Shown piece after piece: positions 25,434 through 37,246 of a stretch of 64,000 nt of DNA. The DNA comes from Balanoglossus misakiensis. Lineage: Eukaryota > Hemichordata. The stretch is from NCBI GenBank assembly GCA_040954595.2, contig CM082581.2:10602001-10666000 (forward strand), given 5' to 3'. Both the position numbers and the translations under genes were made by a program. Each line of letters opens with the position of its first letter. The first letter of the stretch is position 1. The notes beneath the pieces were generated by a model. It made no database searches and was not told the origin of the DNA. It was given only the letters and a program-made list of their open reading frames with translations.

Positions 25434-27817
25434 TCAACCGTCTGCAAGATCAGCTGTGAGTCTGCTGTACGTGATCTGGACCATGTCAGGATCCATGGGG
25501 GTCTTGCGTCGTCTCACCAGTAACAGGATCACAGTTATAATCAGAACGATGATGATCATTGACGACAAGATGTAGATCACGATGTTGTAATTAAACTGGC
25601 TTGGTTTGACCGTCTGAGAAAGAGAGAAAATAATACTTTTCTGTCATTTTTTTCATTTAAAATTGAATTACCAGTATTATATATAATTCAAGAATTTGCT
25701 AAAAATATACATGCTATTTGTACTTACAGCAACAACATAGCTTGGATCTGCATTGCAGTTGTCTTCATTACAGCAACATAGTGTGCCTTCTTGTCCATTG
25801 AACTGTAAGTTATGAATAATGATGACATGAAAAAAGCAGATCATTTGTATTCTTTCAATGTATTGTTCTGTTTTCTTTACCACAGATACTGGACAGGTAT
25901 TCTTCACAAGCCAAAATACTATTTTAAATTATTACTAGTTAGTTAAGTTAAAGCAGTCAAAATCATGGCTGGTAAAAAATAATTGAACTCCAGCAAAAGC
26001 TATTAACACACACTAACCATTCCTGAGTAACATCCTCCTTTGGTGAGATTGTATTTTTTGCAGAATCTCTGATAACCAGTGTAACTGCCACAGAAGTAAG
26101 ATGTCTCTTCTTTCTGTGTTATGTTCATGCAATATCGACTTTGATCTTTTTCACAGAGCACTTTGGTTAGGGGAGCTGGGGAAAAGGATCAGGGAACAAT
26201 AACTACAGTCACTTCACACAAAAAAAATTAAACTTCTACGATAAAATATTACATAATTTCAAGAATACGACCCTTTTTATTAGCCTTGGCATGAAATATG
26301 TAATGCACTGAAGACATAAAATACAAAAGTAAAATCTACCCTTACCTGATTTGTTGTGACTATTTTTGTAGCATTCTTTAACTGAGGGAGTTATGGGTAG
26401 ATTTCTGTCCAGTAAATCGGGCGTGTTACATTTGTCTCCATGGCAGCAACACAAATAACCATTTTTCCCATTGACCTATAAGTGTTAAAATATAAATTAG
26501 TCAGCACAATCCAATTTTGACCATTTTACATAAAATAGCAGTACGACTGTATATTTATTTACCTCAACATGATCTTTACAATTTGTTTGATTGAAACATA
26601 CACCAGTTGTGTCACAGGAAAAATCCGCTGTCCAAGATGATGTACCAAATTTCAAGGTGTCTTCATTGAAATACTTGAATATCATACAAGCTGGAAGCTG
26701 TGCTAGGGGTACTTCAATGTTAGATCTCTTCAGACGTTTCTCTCCTTGAGGGCTTGTGTCATTGCTCAATGACTTTGTTTCATTTGATTGGATTGCATCA
26801 GTCACATGGTTGCCATTACCAACGGTGCTTGTGTGTGAGGGACTGGGTGTGGCAGGCAGCTGAGTAGTGGCTGTCCCGCGTGGAGGTGTGTGGTTAGCTG
26901 CAACTGTTGTCACGGTTTGCAGTTCTCTGGTGGGTGATGACTGCGTTCGTGCAGGAGTAACTTTCTTTGTTGTCGAAGGCACGGTTGGGGGGCGGGGGGT
27001 CACCTGAGCTGTCGGTGGCAGTGGTTTGTTGGTTGGTACAACACATTCCTCTGTGTGAAGCTGATTGGCATTTGTGTTGTCACTGGTCAAAGAGCCAACA
27101 TTACAGCCTGGTTCACCTGCAAGTCTGAAACATGATACAAATCAAAGTTTTCACAACTGGGGTCTGAAAAATATGACAATTAAATGCTGTATATAATATA
27201 ACAATATATTCACATGAAATTTAAATGTGTCTTTTTCTTTTGGTTTATTGTGAAATTAATCGATGTGATAAGAACAGCGATGACAACAAAAGCGGCTTAT
27301 GTATATGCACATTAAAGTAGTTATAGGCCCATATTTTTTTAATGAACGTCATCCCTATCATCTGAGTACAGAATAACAATGGTAATAAAATATACTAAAC
27401 TGTATTCACTACATCTGAAGTGCGAAATGAAACACAAATGTGTGTATTTCTACCACAGGCGCTAAGTCGCCGGTGCACACGACTCACGAGAGCTGTCTGA
27501 CGCAAAGGGAAAAAAAGAGGAGGCATGAAAATGTTGAACCATACGCAATGTTTTATACACCCCTATGGCCTCGTAGTACAGTTGAGCCCCGAACGCACAG
27601 ACCTGTGCTTGGTGAAAACAACGACTTCCGGGTCTGTATTTCGAAAATATTACCGCCTAACAGATCTGGGCGACTTAAAAGTATGTGATATCGTGAAAAC
27701 TACATTAAGCGATACCATCAACACAAACAAAAATCGTACAACTTACCGCTGAATCGAGGAAAGTGACAAAACGCAGATAAGCGCCAGTCTAACACCGCAA
27801 CATCTGTTGTCTGCCAT
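25434..27817 (-). CDS. Type I membrane protein with two three-finger (activin-receptor/Ly6-like) domains
   Basis: Exons in gene order: 27817-27747, 27124-26563, 26475-26346, 26175-26018, 25901-25881 (21-nt micro-exon), 25802-25728, 25613-25434. Phases are consistent and give 398 residues. The start ATG at 27815-27817 opens a signal peptide (LALICVLSLSS). The overlapping upstream ATG is in another frame and gives no signal peptide. A Thr/Pro/Ser-rich stalk follows, then a three-finger domain ending NGYLCCCHGDKCN, then a second ending GTLCCCNEDNCN. One membrane span (IVIYILSSMIIIVLIITVILLLV) and a tail of about 25 residues follow, with no kinase. The CCxxxxxCN endings are those of TGF-beta/activin receptor ectodomains and Ly6/uPAR proteins. 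It could be a decoy or co-receptor, but the ligand is unknown. It is head to head with RRP12, 343 bp apart. Confidence 0.82.
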
Positions 27818-28160
27818 TTTCTCATCGAGAGCGACTTATCCACCAACTCACAGCAAAAGTATTATGTCGTTTGTTTTAGTTGTTTACCTTGACATACCGT
27901 GATTCATACACTATTTGTCATATTCAGTTGCATGAAAATCGATTACAAGGTTGAAAGAAGATTCATATATTCAAAATATTAATGTATTTCGTCGACGAAT
28001 TAGGTGTGGGTGGAAGTGGATGTGACTGATAATTGGTAACTTAAAGGGCCTTTACTCCGCAGCTTGCCCATTAAAATCACACCCACATGGCCGTCGATTG
28101 AGAAAACATGTGTGTGTAACTCGTAGCGATTAGAACGAAATAAATTTCGAATTATCAACG
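27818..28160. promoter_or_regulatory. Short shared upstream region (three-finger gene / RRP12)
   Basis: Only 343 bp separate the two divergent start codons, so the promoters and both 5' UTRs must lie here or overlap. I see no TATA box at a convincing distance. Confidence 0.55.
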
Positions 28161-31100
28161 ATGGTGCGTGGTCCAGGGCGAGTGAAAGGCGGCAAAGGAA
28201 AGCGTTGGAAGAAAGGCCACAGCAGCAGTTCAAACCCACAATCAAAATCTCATCGACAGGATGCGAAAAGCCAGTTCTTCCACCGAACAACTTCAGGTAT
28301 GCGTTAGGATTTGTGTTGTGGGCATGTGGCAGTTCGGTATGTCCTGTATGTACTAGACTCCGCCAAACCCCCAGGCTCCAGTCATAGAGCGTGATATTAA
28401 CATTCAGTAAATGAAACAATATAGTCAAATTACAGTTGTCATGGTAACACTGTAAACACCTAGGGTAAACGCATCCCAGTGCAACAGCTGAAATCGTTAA
28501 AGGGGCAGTACCCAGCATGCCTCAGTCAGTCACTCACTTATTGGTCAGTTGCTTATGTTTTTCTTTATGGAAGTGTGCAAGAGTTATCAGTCCCTATAGC
28601 CTCTTTGCACCATATGATATCAGGTGTAAACTGCAAAGTACATATCCAAACACAAAACCAAACTAACCGTGTCTTTTAATATGAAATATACGTATCCCTG
28701 TCTCCATCTATCTGTATGCATCTATCTGCATGTTTCTATACTCATTCATTCTTATATGTTTGATGTGTGATGCCAGGTGGTAGTGGTCTGACAGAGAAAG
28801 CACTGCAGAGACACAACCAGGCAGTGTTGGAGGATGAAGATGTAGACATTCAGGATGTTGACAAAGAAACTGTCAGTGAAAGAACTTGCGGTACGTTCAT
28901 GAGTGGTCTGACAGATTGCACCAATCCCACGTTTGACAAAGTCAAGAAGTTTTGGGACAACAACTCAGCCAGTCACAAAGAGGTAAGACATACTTCAGTT
29001 TATTTCACTGTATGATTGGATAGCATTAGTTTCAATCCGAGTGATAAATGTTATTGTCACTTTCCGTAGCTGTGTCTGTGTGTGAGATTTGATGATTTGG
29101 ATCTTTTTCAGATTTGTGCTGTTTTGGCAGCAGTGACAGAAGTCATTCGTGCTCAGGGAGGCAAGGAAACAGAAACCGAGTACTTTGCTGCATTGGTAAG
29201 AAAAGAAAAGATGTCTTCTGTTCATCTTCAGTTTTCCTGGTCCCTCTTTTCTGTTTTCATTTTTCTGCTTCTACCTCCAAGTCAGCATAACGCTCACACA
29301 TGCACTATTTACTCCCATGTTGTGTGATTTCTTTTCACAGATAACAACTTTAGAGACGGTGGACACTGAAGAGTCCAAAGCAGCTGTTCTTTATTTACTC
29401 AGCATGGTCATGAAAAGGTGAGGAAATTTTATGAGAATAATCTTGTTCAGCTGAAATAGAAAAAAAAATCCTATCAAGATATAAAATGAGAAAAAAAAGA
29501 GACAAATCAAAAATCTCAATGCTTGTTTGAAATCAAGGTAGGCTCTACTCAACTGTATGCTATTCAAACTGTGAATCATCTAAAAACAGAATAATGCATT
29601 TTCATTGTCAGAGTTCCTCCGTCAGTTCTGAAGAGTCGTTCTTCAATGGTCAGCAAACCACTGTTGGATATCTTGGCCCAGCACAGCAACACTGCAGTCT
29701 CACCATTGCTCAGGTCAACTTTGTCATCTTTGGCTACTCTGCTTCGTGCCCAAGAAATTGCAGTGTGGAGTGACGCATCCACGTTACAAGTCTATCATGG
29801 AGTTCTGAGCTACACTATTCATCCAAAGCCAAAGGTTAGTTTCAGGATTATTGATATAAAGCACAAGTGTATCATCTCAATCTCTGCTCCTCTGTTCAGT
29901 CAAACATATCTCCTGCTCTCTGGCTCATACTCATGCAGTCAGTGATTCATAAATAATATTTCCCTGAAATGTCTGACTAGGTTCGTAGAGCTGCCCACCA
30001 AGCTGTCTGTGCAATACTGAAAGGAAGTACATTCATGACACAAGGAGACCCGCCCCCGTATCACCCAGCTGCCTCCACTACTGCTAAGTTCTGTATCCAA
30101 CAGATAGAAGACACTGGAGGTATGTGAAATGGCAAACCTAAACTGTTCTGAAGTCTCATGAGGCCAAAGTTCTTGTAATTCTTGATGATATAATTTTTGG
30201 AGCATATTGTTTGATTTGCTGATGACAGAATAAAAGAGTTTTTTAACTGGATGATGGAAAATGAACAAACATTTACTGTACTGTTACAGGTACTGGTGAA
30301 GCCCATGCTACTCTTCATGTACTTGGATTCTTGAAAGATGTTATTGGGGTATTTCCCCAGAGTAGCCTAAAATCAACTTGTGAGACACTTCTAAGAGTGA
30401 TGACTCTCAGTAATGTGGTGAGTAAAATCATATATTAATATAAACATATAAAGTCATATGTTTTAAATAATTTAAGGATGTACGTTCAGTAAAATTGAAA
30501 GTATTGTCATTTTTTTTAATTGTGGATTTTTGGATTCTCCTTTGTATGTATAATGAAAATCCGTAATAAAATATAGGGGTCACCGCGCTTGTTTTTGAAA
30601 TACAGAGCCATGAATTTAGTCGAAAAAAGAAGAAAACTGATGACTCAGCATTTTTCACCAATGGTTTGTCTATGGGCAAAATTTTTGACGCAATTTATCT
30701 CAAAATAGAGCGCGGTGACCCCTATATTTTATTTGACCAATGAATTTATATTTGCTGAACTGAGCTTTGTGTGAAATTTCGTGAAAATGACAATAGTAGA
30801 AGTTTGTTTTCTAGCAATTTTCAATGTAATCCTATGGGAAAAAGACCGGGCGCGCGCTGTTTCCGGTTTATGTTCTGCGCGTACATCCTTAATAGAAAAG
30901 GTTTTTGTATTTTTCAGTTTTGAACCATTCAGGTGTGCAATCATTCGACATGGAAGGATTAAATTCATCCTTCTCTAAATCTGTCTTTTTTTACCACACA
31001 GTTGGTGACATCATGTTGCATGCAGGCTCTACACGGTATGTTTTCACTGAAACCCAAGTCCAGCAGTTTGCCGCCAGACTTGAACGCCCAACTGATAAAC

Positions 31101-34100
31101 GCCCTGTATGACTACCAACCGAGCGAAAATGATGTGCAGCCAACGCTCGCCTGGCTGGCTGTCATGGAAAAAGCACATTGTAATTTAGAAAGGCAAGTAA
31201 TTAATGCTTGGAGATAATTTATACAACAACCATGTAGAGTTAAGGTTAAAAGGGGCTCATATATTTTCCTGACAGATAAAACCAAGCATGCAGGCAATCA
31301 GTCTTATATTTTTCAATGCTTTGGTTGAGATTTTGAAACATTGCCAAACATTTGCATTACAGTGATTGATTCACTTGGGAGAATACATTGTTAAATTGTG
31401 CAAGTCTTCTTTTATGGGGCCAGGATATCTGTCACTGTCACTGTGAGCATTTTTCATGAATTTTTTTTTAATTATCAATCTTTTTATTTTTTTTTACCTT
31501 CAGGTTGGATGAAAGATTATGTATCAGTCATTTACCTAGGATTTTCAGTTCAGCCATGAAATGCTTAGCTTCAGAGAAAAGAGAAATTACACAGGCTGCC
31601 ACTCAGACACTGAAGGTGAGAGAATTTGCGGTATAGGATAGGCCAATATTGTTGGTGAAAATGAATAATGAATGTAATAAATAATGCAATATAAGTAGGG
31701 AAATTTTTCCCAAAGAAAAGAACATGCCATACAGAGAGAATGTATTACATTTCTTCACACGGCCATCTTTGTTTCTTGCAGGAGTTACTGCAGCATTGTG
31801 TGAAGCCAGCAGCTGAAAGACTACAAAATGAAGTGAAGACTGCCCCCAGTGGCAGTCTGACATCAGGGCATAAAATGTTCAAAGCTGTAGAAAGTGGACT
31901 GGCGTATAAATATCATTCCTCATGGAGACTTGTCTTGCAAATACTGGGAGTGTTCTTTGAGGTAATGCAAATAGTGCTCATAAAGTAACAGTGAATTTTG
32001 CCATTGTTATACTAGTATTTTTCTTAAACAGAACATAACCAGCTTCAGATCTCCCCTCACATGACTAAGTTCCTATGGCTCTATGTTTCATTATTCAGGT
32101 TCTGGGTAAACAGTGCCCTCAGATGATGAAGAAATGTTTGCAATCCATGGCAGATCTCCGAAACACTCACCAGTTTCTGTATGTCTATGAATTAGACAAA
32201 GCTGTGGGTATGGCAGTCAGAAGTATGGGGCCTAGATTGGTGTTAGAGGCTATCCCGCTACAGGTCACAGGAGATGAGTAAGTTTGACATTAGATCCTTG
32301 ACAAGAAAAGTTTGGGTTTTTGAATTATTTGGTTGTAGAAATTGAGCTCCTGAAGAAGAAACATACCTTGTTCAAAATTATGGAATCTTTGATTTTCCCT
32401 TCACAGAGACAATTATGATTTCCCAAGAAGTTGGTTGATACCGGTGTTGCGGGATTATACCAGAGAAACAGAACTGCAGTTTTTCACCAAATACTTTCTG
32501 CCGTTGGCTGCAAAACTGAAAACGAAATGTAAGTGTTTCCTGCCATTTGTGCGGTTTTGGCTGACTTGCAATTTTAAATGGGGTATATACCTTGATAGGA
32601 ATCACTTCAGTTCAGAATATATCACGTCTTTTGATAGCACTGTATAATGTTTACTCACTCTGTTTTTGCAGCCCTGGAACTAGAACAGAGCGGTCAAATG
32701 GTCGAGAGTAAAACTTACGACATCCTTCAGTCGCAGCTGTGGTCCCTGTTGCCGGGATTTTGTACCAGCCCAACGGATCTGTGCCTGGCGTTTAAGAACA
32801 TTGCTCGGATACTTGGAAGTGTGCTGAACGATCGACCGGATCTCAGGCCTGATGTCTGCAGTGCGATCAGATTGTTGATCAATAAAAATGTTGATAATGG
32901 TAAATTTAGAACTATTTCACCATTATTTCTCTGTATGTTGATCCAAGCGTGCCTTAGTCACCTGAAAACTGTTGCTGTGTTTAAAATTTCGGAGTTTTTG
33001 CCATTTCATCAAATGGTATGGTCTTCTATTTCTTTTTGTCTTTCAGAGGAAAACACGGCTGAAGTTGCCAGATTTGCCAAGAATTTCCTGCCCATCCTGT
33101 TTAATATTTATACCACAGTGGATTCGGAGAAGAGGGACTCTACAAGATATACAGTTCTAGAAACGGTTAAGACGTACCTCAGCATTACAGACACCAAGGT
33201 GCGATGATCACTGAGATATTTCATTAATCTTGATTTGAGCTTTGCTTTTAACAGAATGAAATCATGTGATGTACAACTAGTCAACAAACCACAGAGCACC
33301 ACAAACAACCACTGAGATTGATAGCTGTTGCTTTTGTTTGTCTTCACAGCTTGCAAATAACTTTCTTGACAAGGCATTGGACAAACTGAATACAGATGCC
33401 ACCTCTCTTGTCAAACATGCTGTCTTGGATCTGTGCATATGCATGGTGCCATACATCAGTACGGAAAAACTCAACAAAACCTACAGCGCAGTTGTTCCAT
33501 ACCTTCAGGTGGGTCAGATAAATATGTATATCCAACATGTCATTTCAAAGTGATAAACAGACCACATAATAATTCTGTGCTTGTCTTTTTTATTTAAACA
33601 GAGCCACGATAAAACCATGCAGAAGAAATCCTATCGCATACTGGAAGAAATATGCGGAAGTTCATCCGAGGCCAGTCAGAAGTTTGTGGAAGACAAGTTG
33701 CCAGAGTTGCAAGAGATCCTGCTCAGTGCCTTGGCGTCATCCACATCATCTTCCAAAGCTGTGAGTTTGCAAATGATGTCATTATGTTTGGAGCATGTCA
33801 GCTCATGTGATATAAGATGTAGCTCTGAGATGTTTATCAAAAGCAATTCTGCAATTGAAACATCAGAGACAACTCAATAAAATAATTGTATCTGATTTCA
33901 GCCAAGACTCCGTTGCCTGATCCACCTGGTGAAGAGACTTCCGGCAGAAAATATTGATTTTGTGGAGTCCATCGTTGGAGAAGTGATTCTGTGCACCAAG
34001 GAAGTGGGCATCAAAGCAAGACAGGCAGCGTTCACTTTGCTTGTGGAAGTGGGTAATACCTTGGTGAGACTGAACAAGGACAAGACTAAGCAAGGTATGA

Positions 34101-36951
34101 GAAGTCCCTCCACATTCCAGCTGCACTCCCCATCTCAAATTTGGTTTAACCAACTCTATAGTATTCCATTTTTGACTCATTTCAGAGAAGTAGTTCATGT
34201 ACTGACTGTGTCCTGTAATATGCATGTATTATTGAATTTATTTTTCCAGATTGTTTGTGTAATTACATGTCTATGGTGTCTGCCGGACTTGTCGGCTCTC
34301 CAACTATGGTTAGTTCCACCATCCTGGCATTGACAAGATTGCTGTATGAATACAGAGGTAAGAGCATTTACAATAAATCTCAAACTCCCTTGTCTAGTTT
34401 CGCATGTACATTTGTAAATAACATTCAGTACCAAAGGGATCATTTTGAAGCACACCTTGAAATTGTTAATGTTTTTTGTCTGTATGATCACAGACACACT
34501 GCCCAGTGATGTCATTGGGGACCTGATTGATGGCATCTGCATTCTGTTGAAGTCTCGCAATCGTGAAATAGTGGCGTCGGCGATGGGTTTCGTCAAAGTT
34601 TTGATTAGCGTCCTGAGTGATGTGGCACTGGCTCAGCATCTCCAGAAACTGGTGAGTTTTTCAGTCTGGTTTATACGCGAGCTTTCCAAAAATATGCTTT
34701 GTGTTCTCAGTGTAAGCATTCTGCTCGTTCATGAGACATAAGATATAAGAGTCATTTTCTGGTGAATTGCAAAAAAATTGTAGCATTATCTGTGTATACG
34801 TACCATCATGTATTATTTTAATATTCTCAGATTGATAGTATGGTGACATGGAACAGTGATAGCAGACATCATTTCAGGTTCAAAGTCAAGAACTTGTTTG
34901 GGAGACTCATGAAAAAATACGGGTGAGGGTTAAAACTTTTTTTTGGTTTTCCAAAGATATTGATAAATGAGCAAAAAAAGAAAGCATTGAAAATGAGGGT
35001 TGTGAAAATCAATGACTGTAATAGGCATTGGGATATTTTATTGCTTGTGTCGTCTGCAGATACCACACAATTTTCAAGATGGTGCCGGAGAATTACCACA
35101 AAATGCTGAAGAACAGTCATAAACTACAAGAAAGGTCCAAGAAGCGGAAGGCTCTGAAAGAGTCTGTCAAGATGTCTGAAGATGATGAAGGTCAAAGTGT
35201 ACAAGCACCAAGACCAAAACCAGAAAGGTGAGATTTGTTGGGTTATATTCATGTGGGTATTTGATGTTCCATGGGCGTCGGCCAAAATTCACATCTTGGA
35301 GATGGAAGCTGCAACACCTTGTTCCCATGTGGGAAACTCATGATTAACCTAAGTGTGTGTTTTTTTTCGGTTACTGCATAGTATTGAAGACTTGCTGCAG
35401 GATACCGATTCTGAAGACGAGGAAGAGGAGGAAGAAAAGCCGAAGAAGAGAGACAGGGTTGCTAAGAAACAAAAGTCTGCTGCCTGGTTACAGGAAGATG
35501 CTGATGTGGAACCCCTGGATTTCTTGGATCCTGGCGTTTCAAAAAGGGTCCTTGGTAAGTCAATAAAGATGGCATGTTTTGACATTAAAGTAAAACAAAG
35601 GTGTGACTGGTTTTCGTAAATAGATAAAGAGCCACATACAATCTTTGCTTTATTTGCAGCAACAAAACCTGGTCTTGAAACTACAAAGAAGAAACCAAGC
35701 CGAAAAAATGACTTCAAAATTGCCCCAGATGGTAGAATGATTATAACAGAGGAGGATGAAGATGATGACGATGATAGCAAAAAGAGGAAAGTTAGTGGAG
35801 ATATGGATGATCTGGATAAACTTATGGCAGAAGCTGTGCCTACAAAGGTAAGCTTTGTAAATATTTCCTGTTGTGTGGTGAAATTCTGAGAGTTCACTTT
35901 TGGTCTGAGTAGTTCATTATTTTGATAAGACAGTGTCTTGAAGAAAGTGTTCATTGTTGTCCATTTCAGGGTAATCGTAAACGTAAACTTGATGACGATT
36001 CCGACGAAGAAGTCACTACCAAGTATAAAGGTAAGGAAATTGGTTCAGTGTTTTGATATATCAGTGTAGGGGTAGGAGAAACGAACCATTGACTTTGTTC
36101 CCTAACCTCTAAGCAAAATCATCATGTCCACTGTATGTCATTTACAGCTGGTGGAAGTGGAATTCACAGACCCGTCAAGATCGCCAAAAGGACGAAGCTC
36201 CCCCCTGGTGCTGAATACAAAGCCAAGGTTAGTGATTTCCAGCCTTGAAACAGCTGAACTTCTTTCAGAAGTAGAGCCCGTAAAATGGTACTGCAAATGT
36301 ATGAGCCAACATTGTGAATGTCGAATTGATGTTTTTGTGATCATGTAAATGAAAATGGCCGACACAATTTATGAAGATGAATGAATTTTCAATACGTTTA
36401 TTGTTGAGTCCAAATATACTGTAAACATAAAATGTACAAGGCAATAACCTTTCACTTGACTAATGTTGGAAAGCATAGCATGCGTGTCTAAGGGAAGTCG
36501 ACCATCAAAAACTTCACATTACAAAACTTTTGTTGGTAGTTTTCCTTATGGCATTATTTTTTCCTGTTTCTATCTAACAGAAAGCTGGTGGTGACATGAA
36601 GAGGCGAGGAATGCCTGATCCCTATGCATATATGCCATTGAACATGACACAACTTAACAAGAGGTAGGTACATTTGTGAAGACTACTGCACATTTTCAAA
36701 TGGTGCTTCCACTTTGCAGAACAGAAAAAAAACTCTTAATATCTGCACTACATAGCTACAGTTGGTTGCAGTCTATTCATATTGTTCCCTGTCCAGAAGC
36801 AAATCACAGATTTAAAAACAAAGGCAACTTTTGTTTCAACAGGAAACAGGCCAAGGCTGCCGGACAGTGGAAGTCGATGGTCAAAGCGGCGAAGAGAGGA
36901 GCCAAGAAAGGAATGCAAATGAAGGGTCAGAAAAGGAAAGGAAGAAAATGA
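28161..36951 (+). CDS. RRP12: RRP12-like ribosome biogenesis HEAT-repeat protein
   Basis: Exons: 28161-28296, 28777-28982, 29112-29195, 29341-29417, 29612-29834, 29981-30119, 30290-30417, 31002-31192, 31504-31615, 31782-31961, 32099-32277, 32407-32528, 32672-32899, 33047-33198, 33350-33508, 33602-33760, 33902-34094, 34250-34357, 34494-34651, 34831-34922, 35060-35227, 35382-35554, 35660-35847, 35970-36030, 36148-36227, 36581-36663, 36843-36951. They give 1295 residues, close to human RRP12. The protein shuttles pre-40S and pre-60S particles out of the nucleus. Seen are a basic start ([19 protein letters not shown]), an alpha-helical HEAT body, an acidic/basic C-terminal tract ([14 protein letters not shown], then [13 protein letters not shown]), and the family ending [25 protein letters not shown] followed by a Lys/Arg-rich tail. 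The intron 31193-31503 uses a GC donor. Initiation at 28161 fits the conserved basic N terminus. Confidence 0.95.
30472..30892. mobile_element. TTAA-flanked inverted-repeat element in an RRP12 intron
   Basis: TTAAGGATGTACG at the left end and CGTACATCCTTAA at the right end are exact inverses, giving TTAA borders. A second inner inverted pair (ATATAGGGGTCACCGCGC near 30574 and GCGCGGTGACCCCTATAT near 30710) makes the interior a nested palindrome. About 421 bp, with no open frame. The TTAA target points to a piggyBac-type mobiliser. Confidence 0.65.
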
Positions 36952-37067
36952 CCTTTGACCCCAATTATACAGATTTTCAATTAAAAATGTTTTGCTTTCG
37001 TGACAATTTTTGTTCACTCACCAGCATTTAAGTTCTGATTATAGTTTTAAGGTATTTTAGAATATTC

Positions 37068-37073
37068 AATAAA
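37068..37073 (+). terminator. Candidate poly(A) signal of RRP12
   Basis: AATAAA 117 bp after the stop codon, the first good signal downstream and just before the convergent orphan gene's stop at 37247. Confidence 0.6.
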
Positions 37074-37246
37074 AATATTGAGTAATTTAATATTCCATCC
37101 AGATGTCACATTGAGAAACGTTGAATTCCCTACTAATGTAAGTTTCATTGTAATCCATTATTGTAGATCATGTCAGGTTTACATTATACAGCCATGATCA
37201 CTCCACAGGTCATATGCTCGATGTAGAGTGGCCATGCTCTTGCTCA

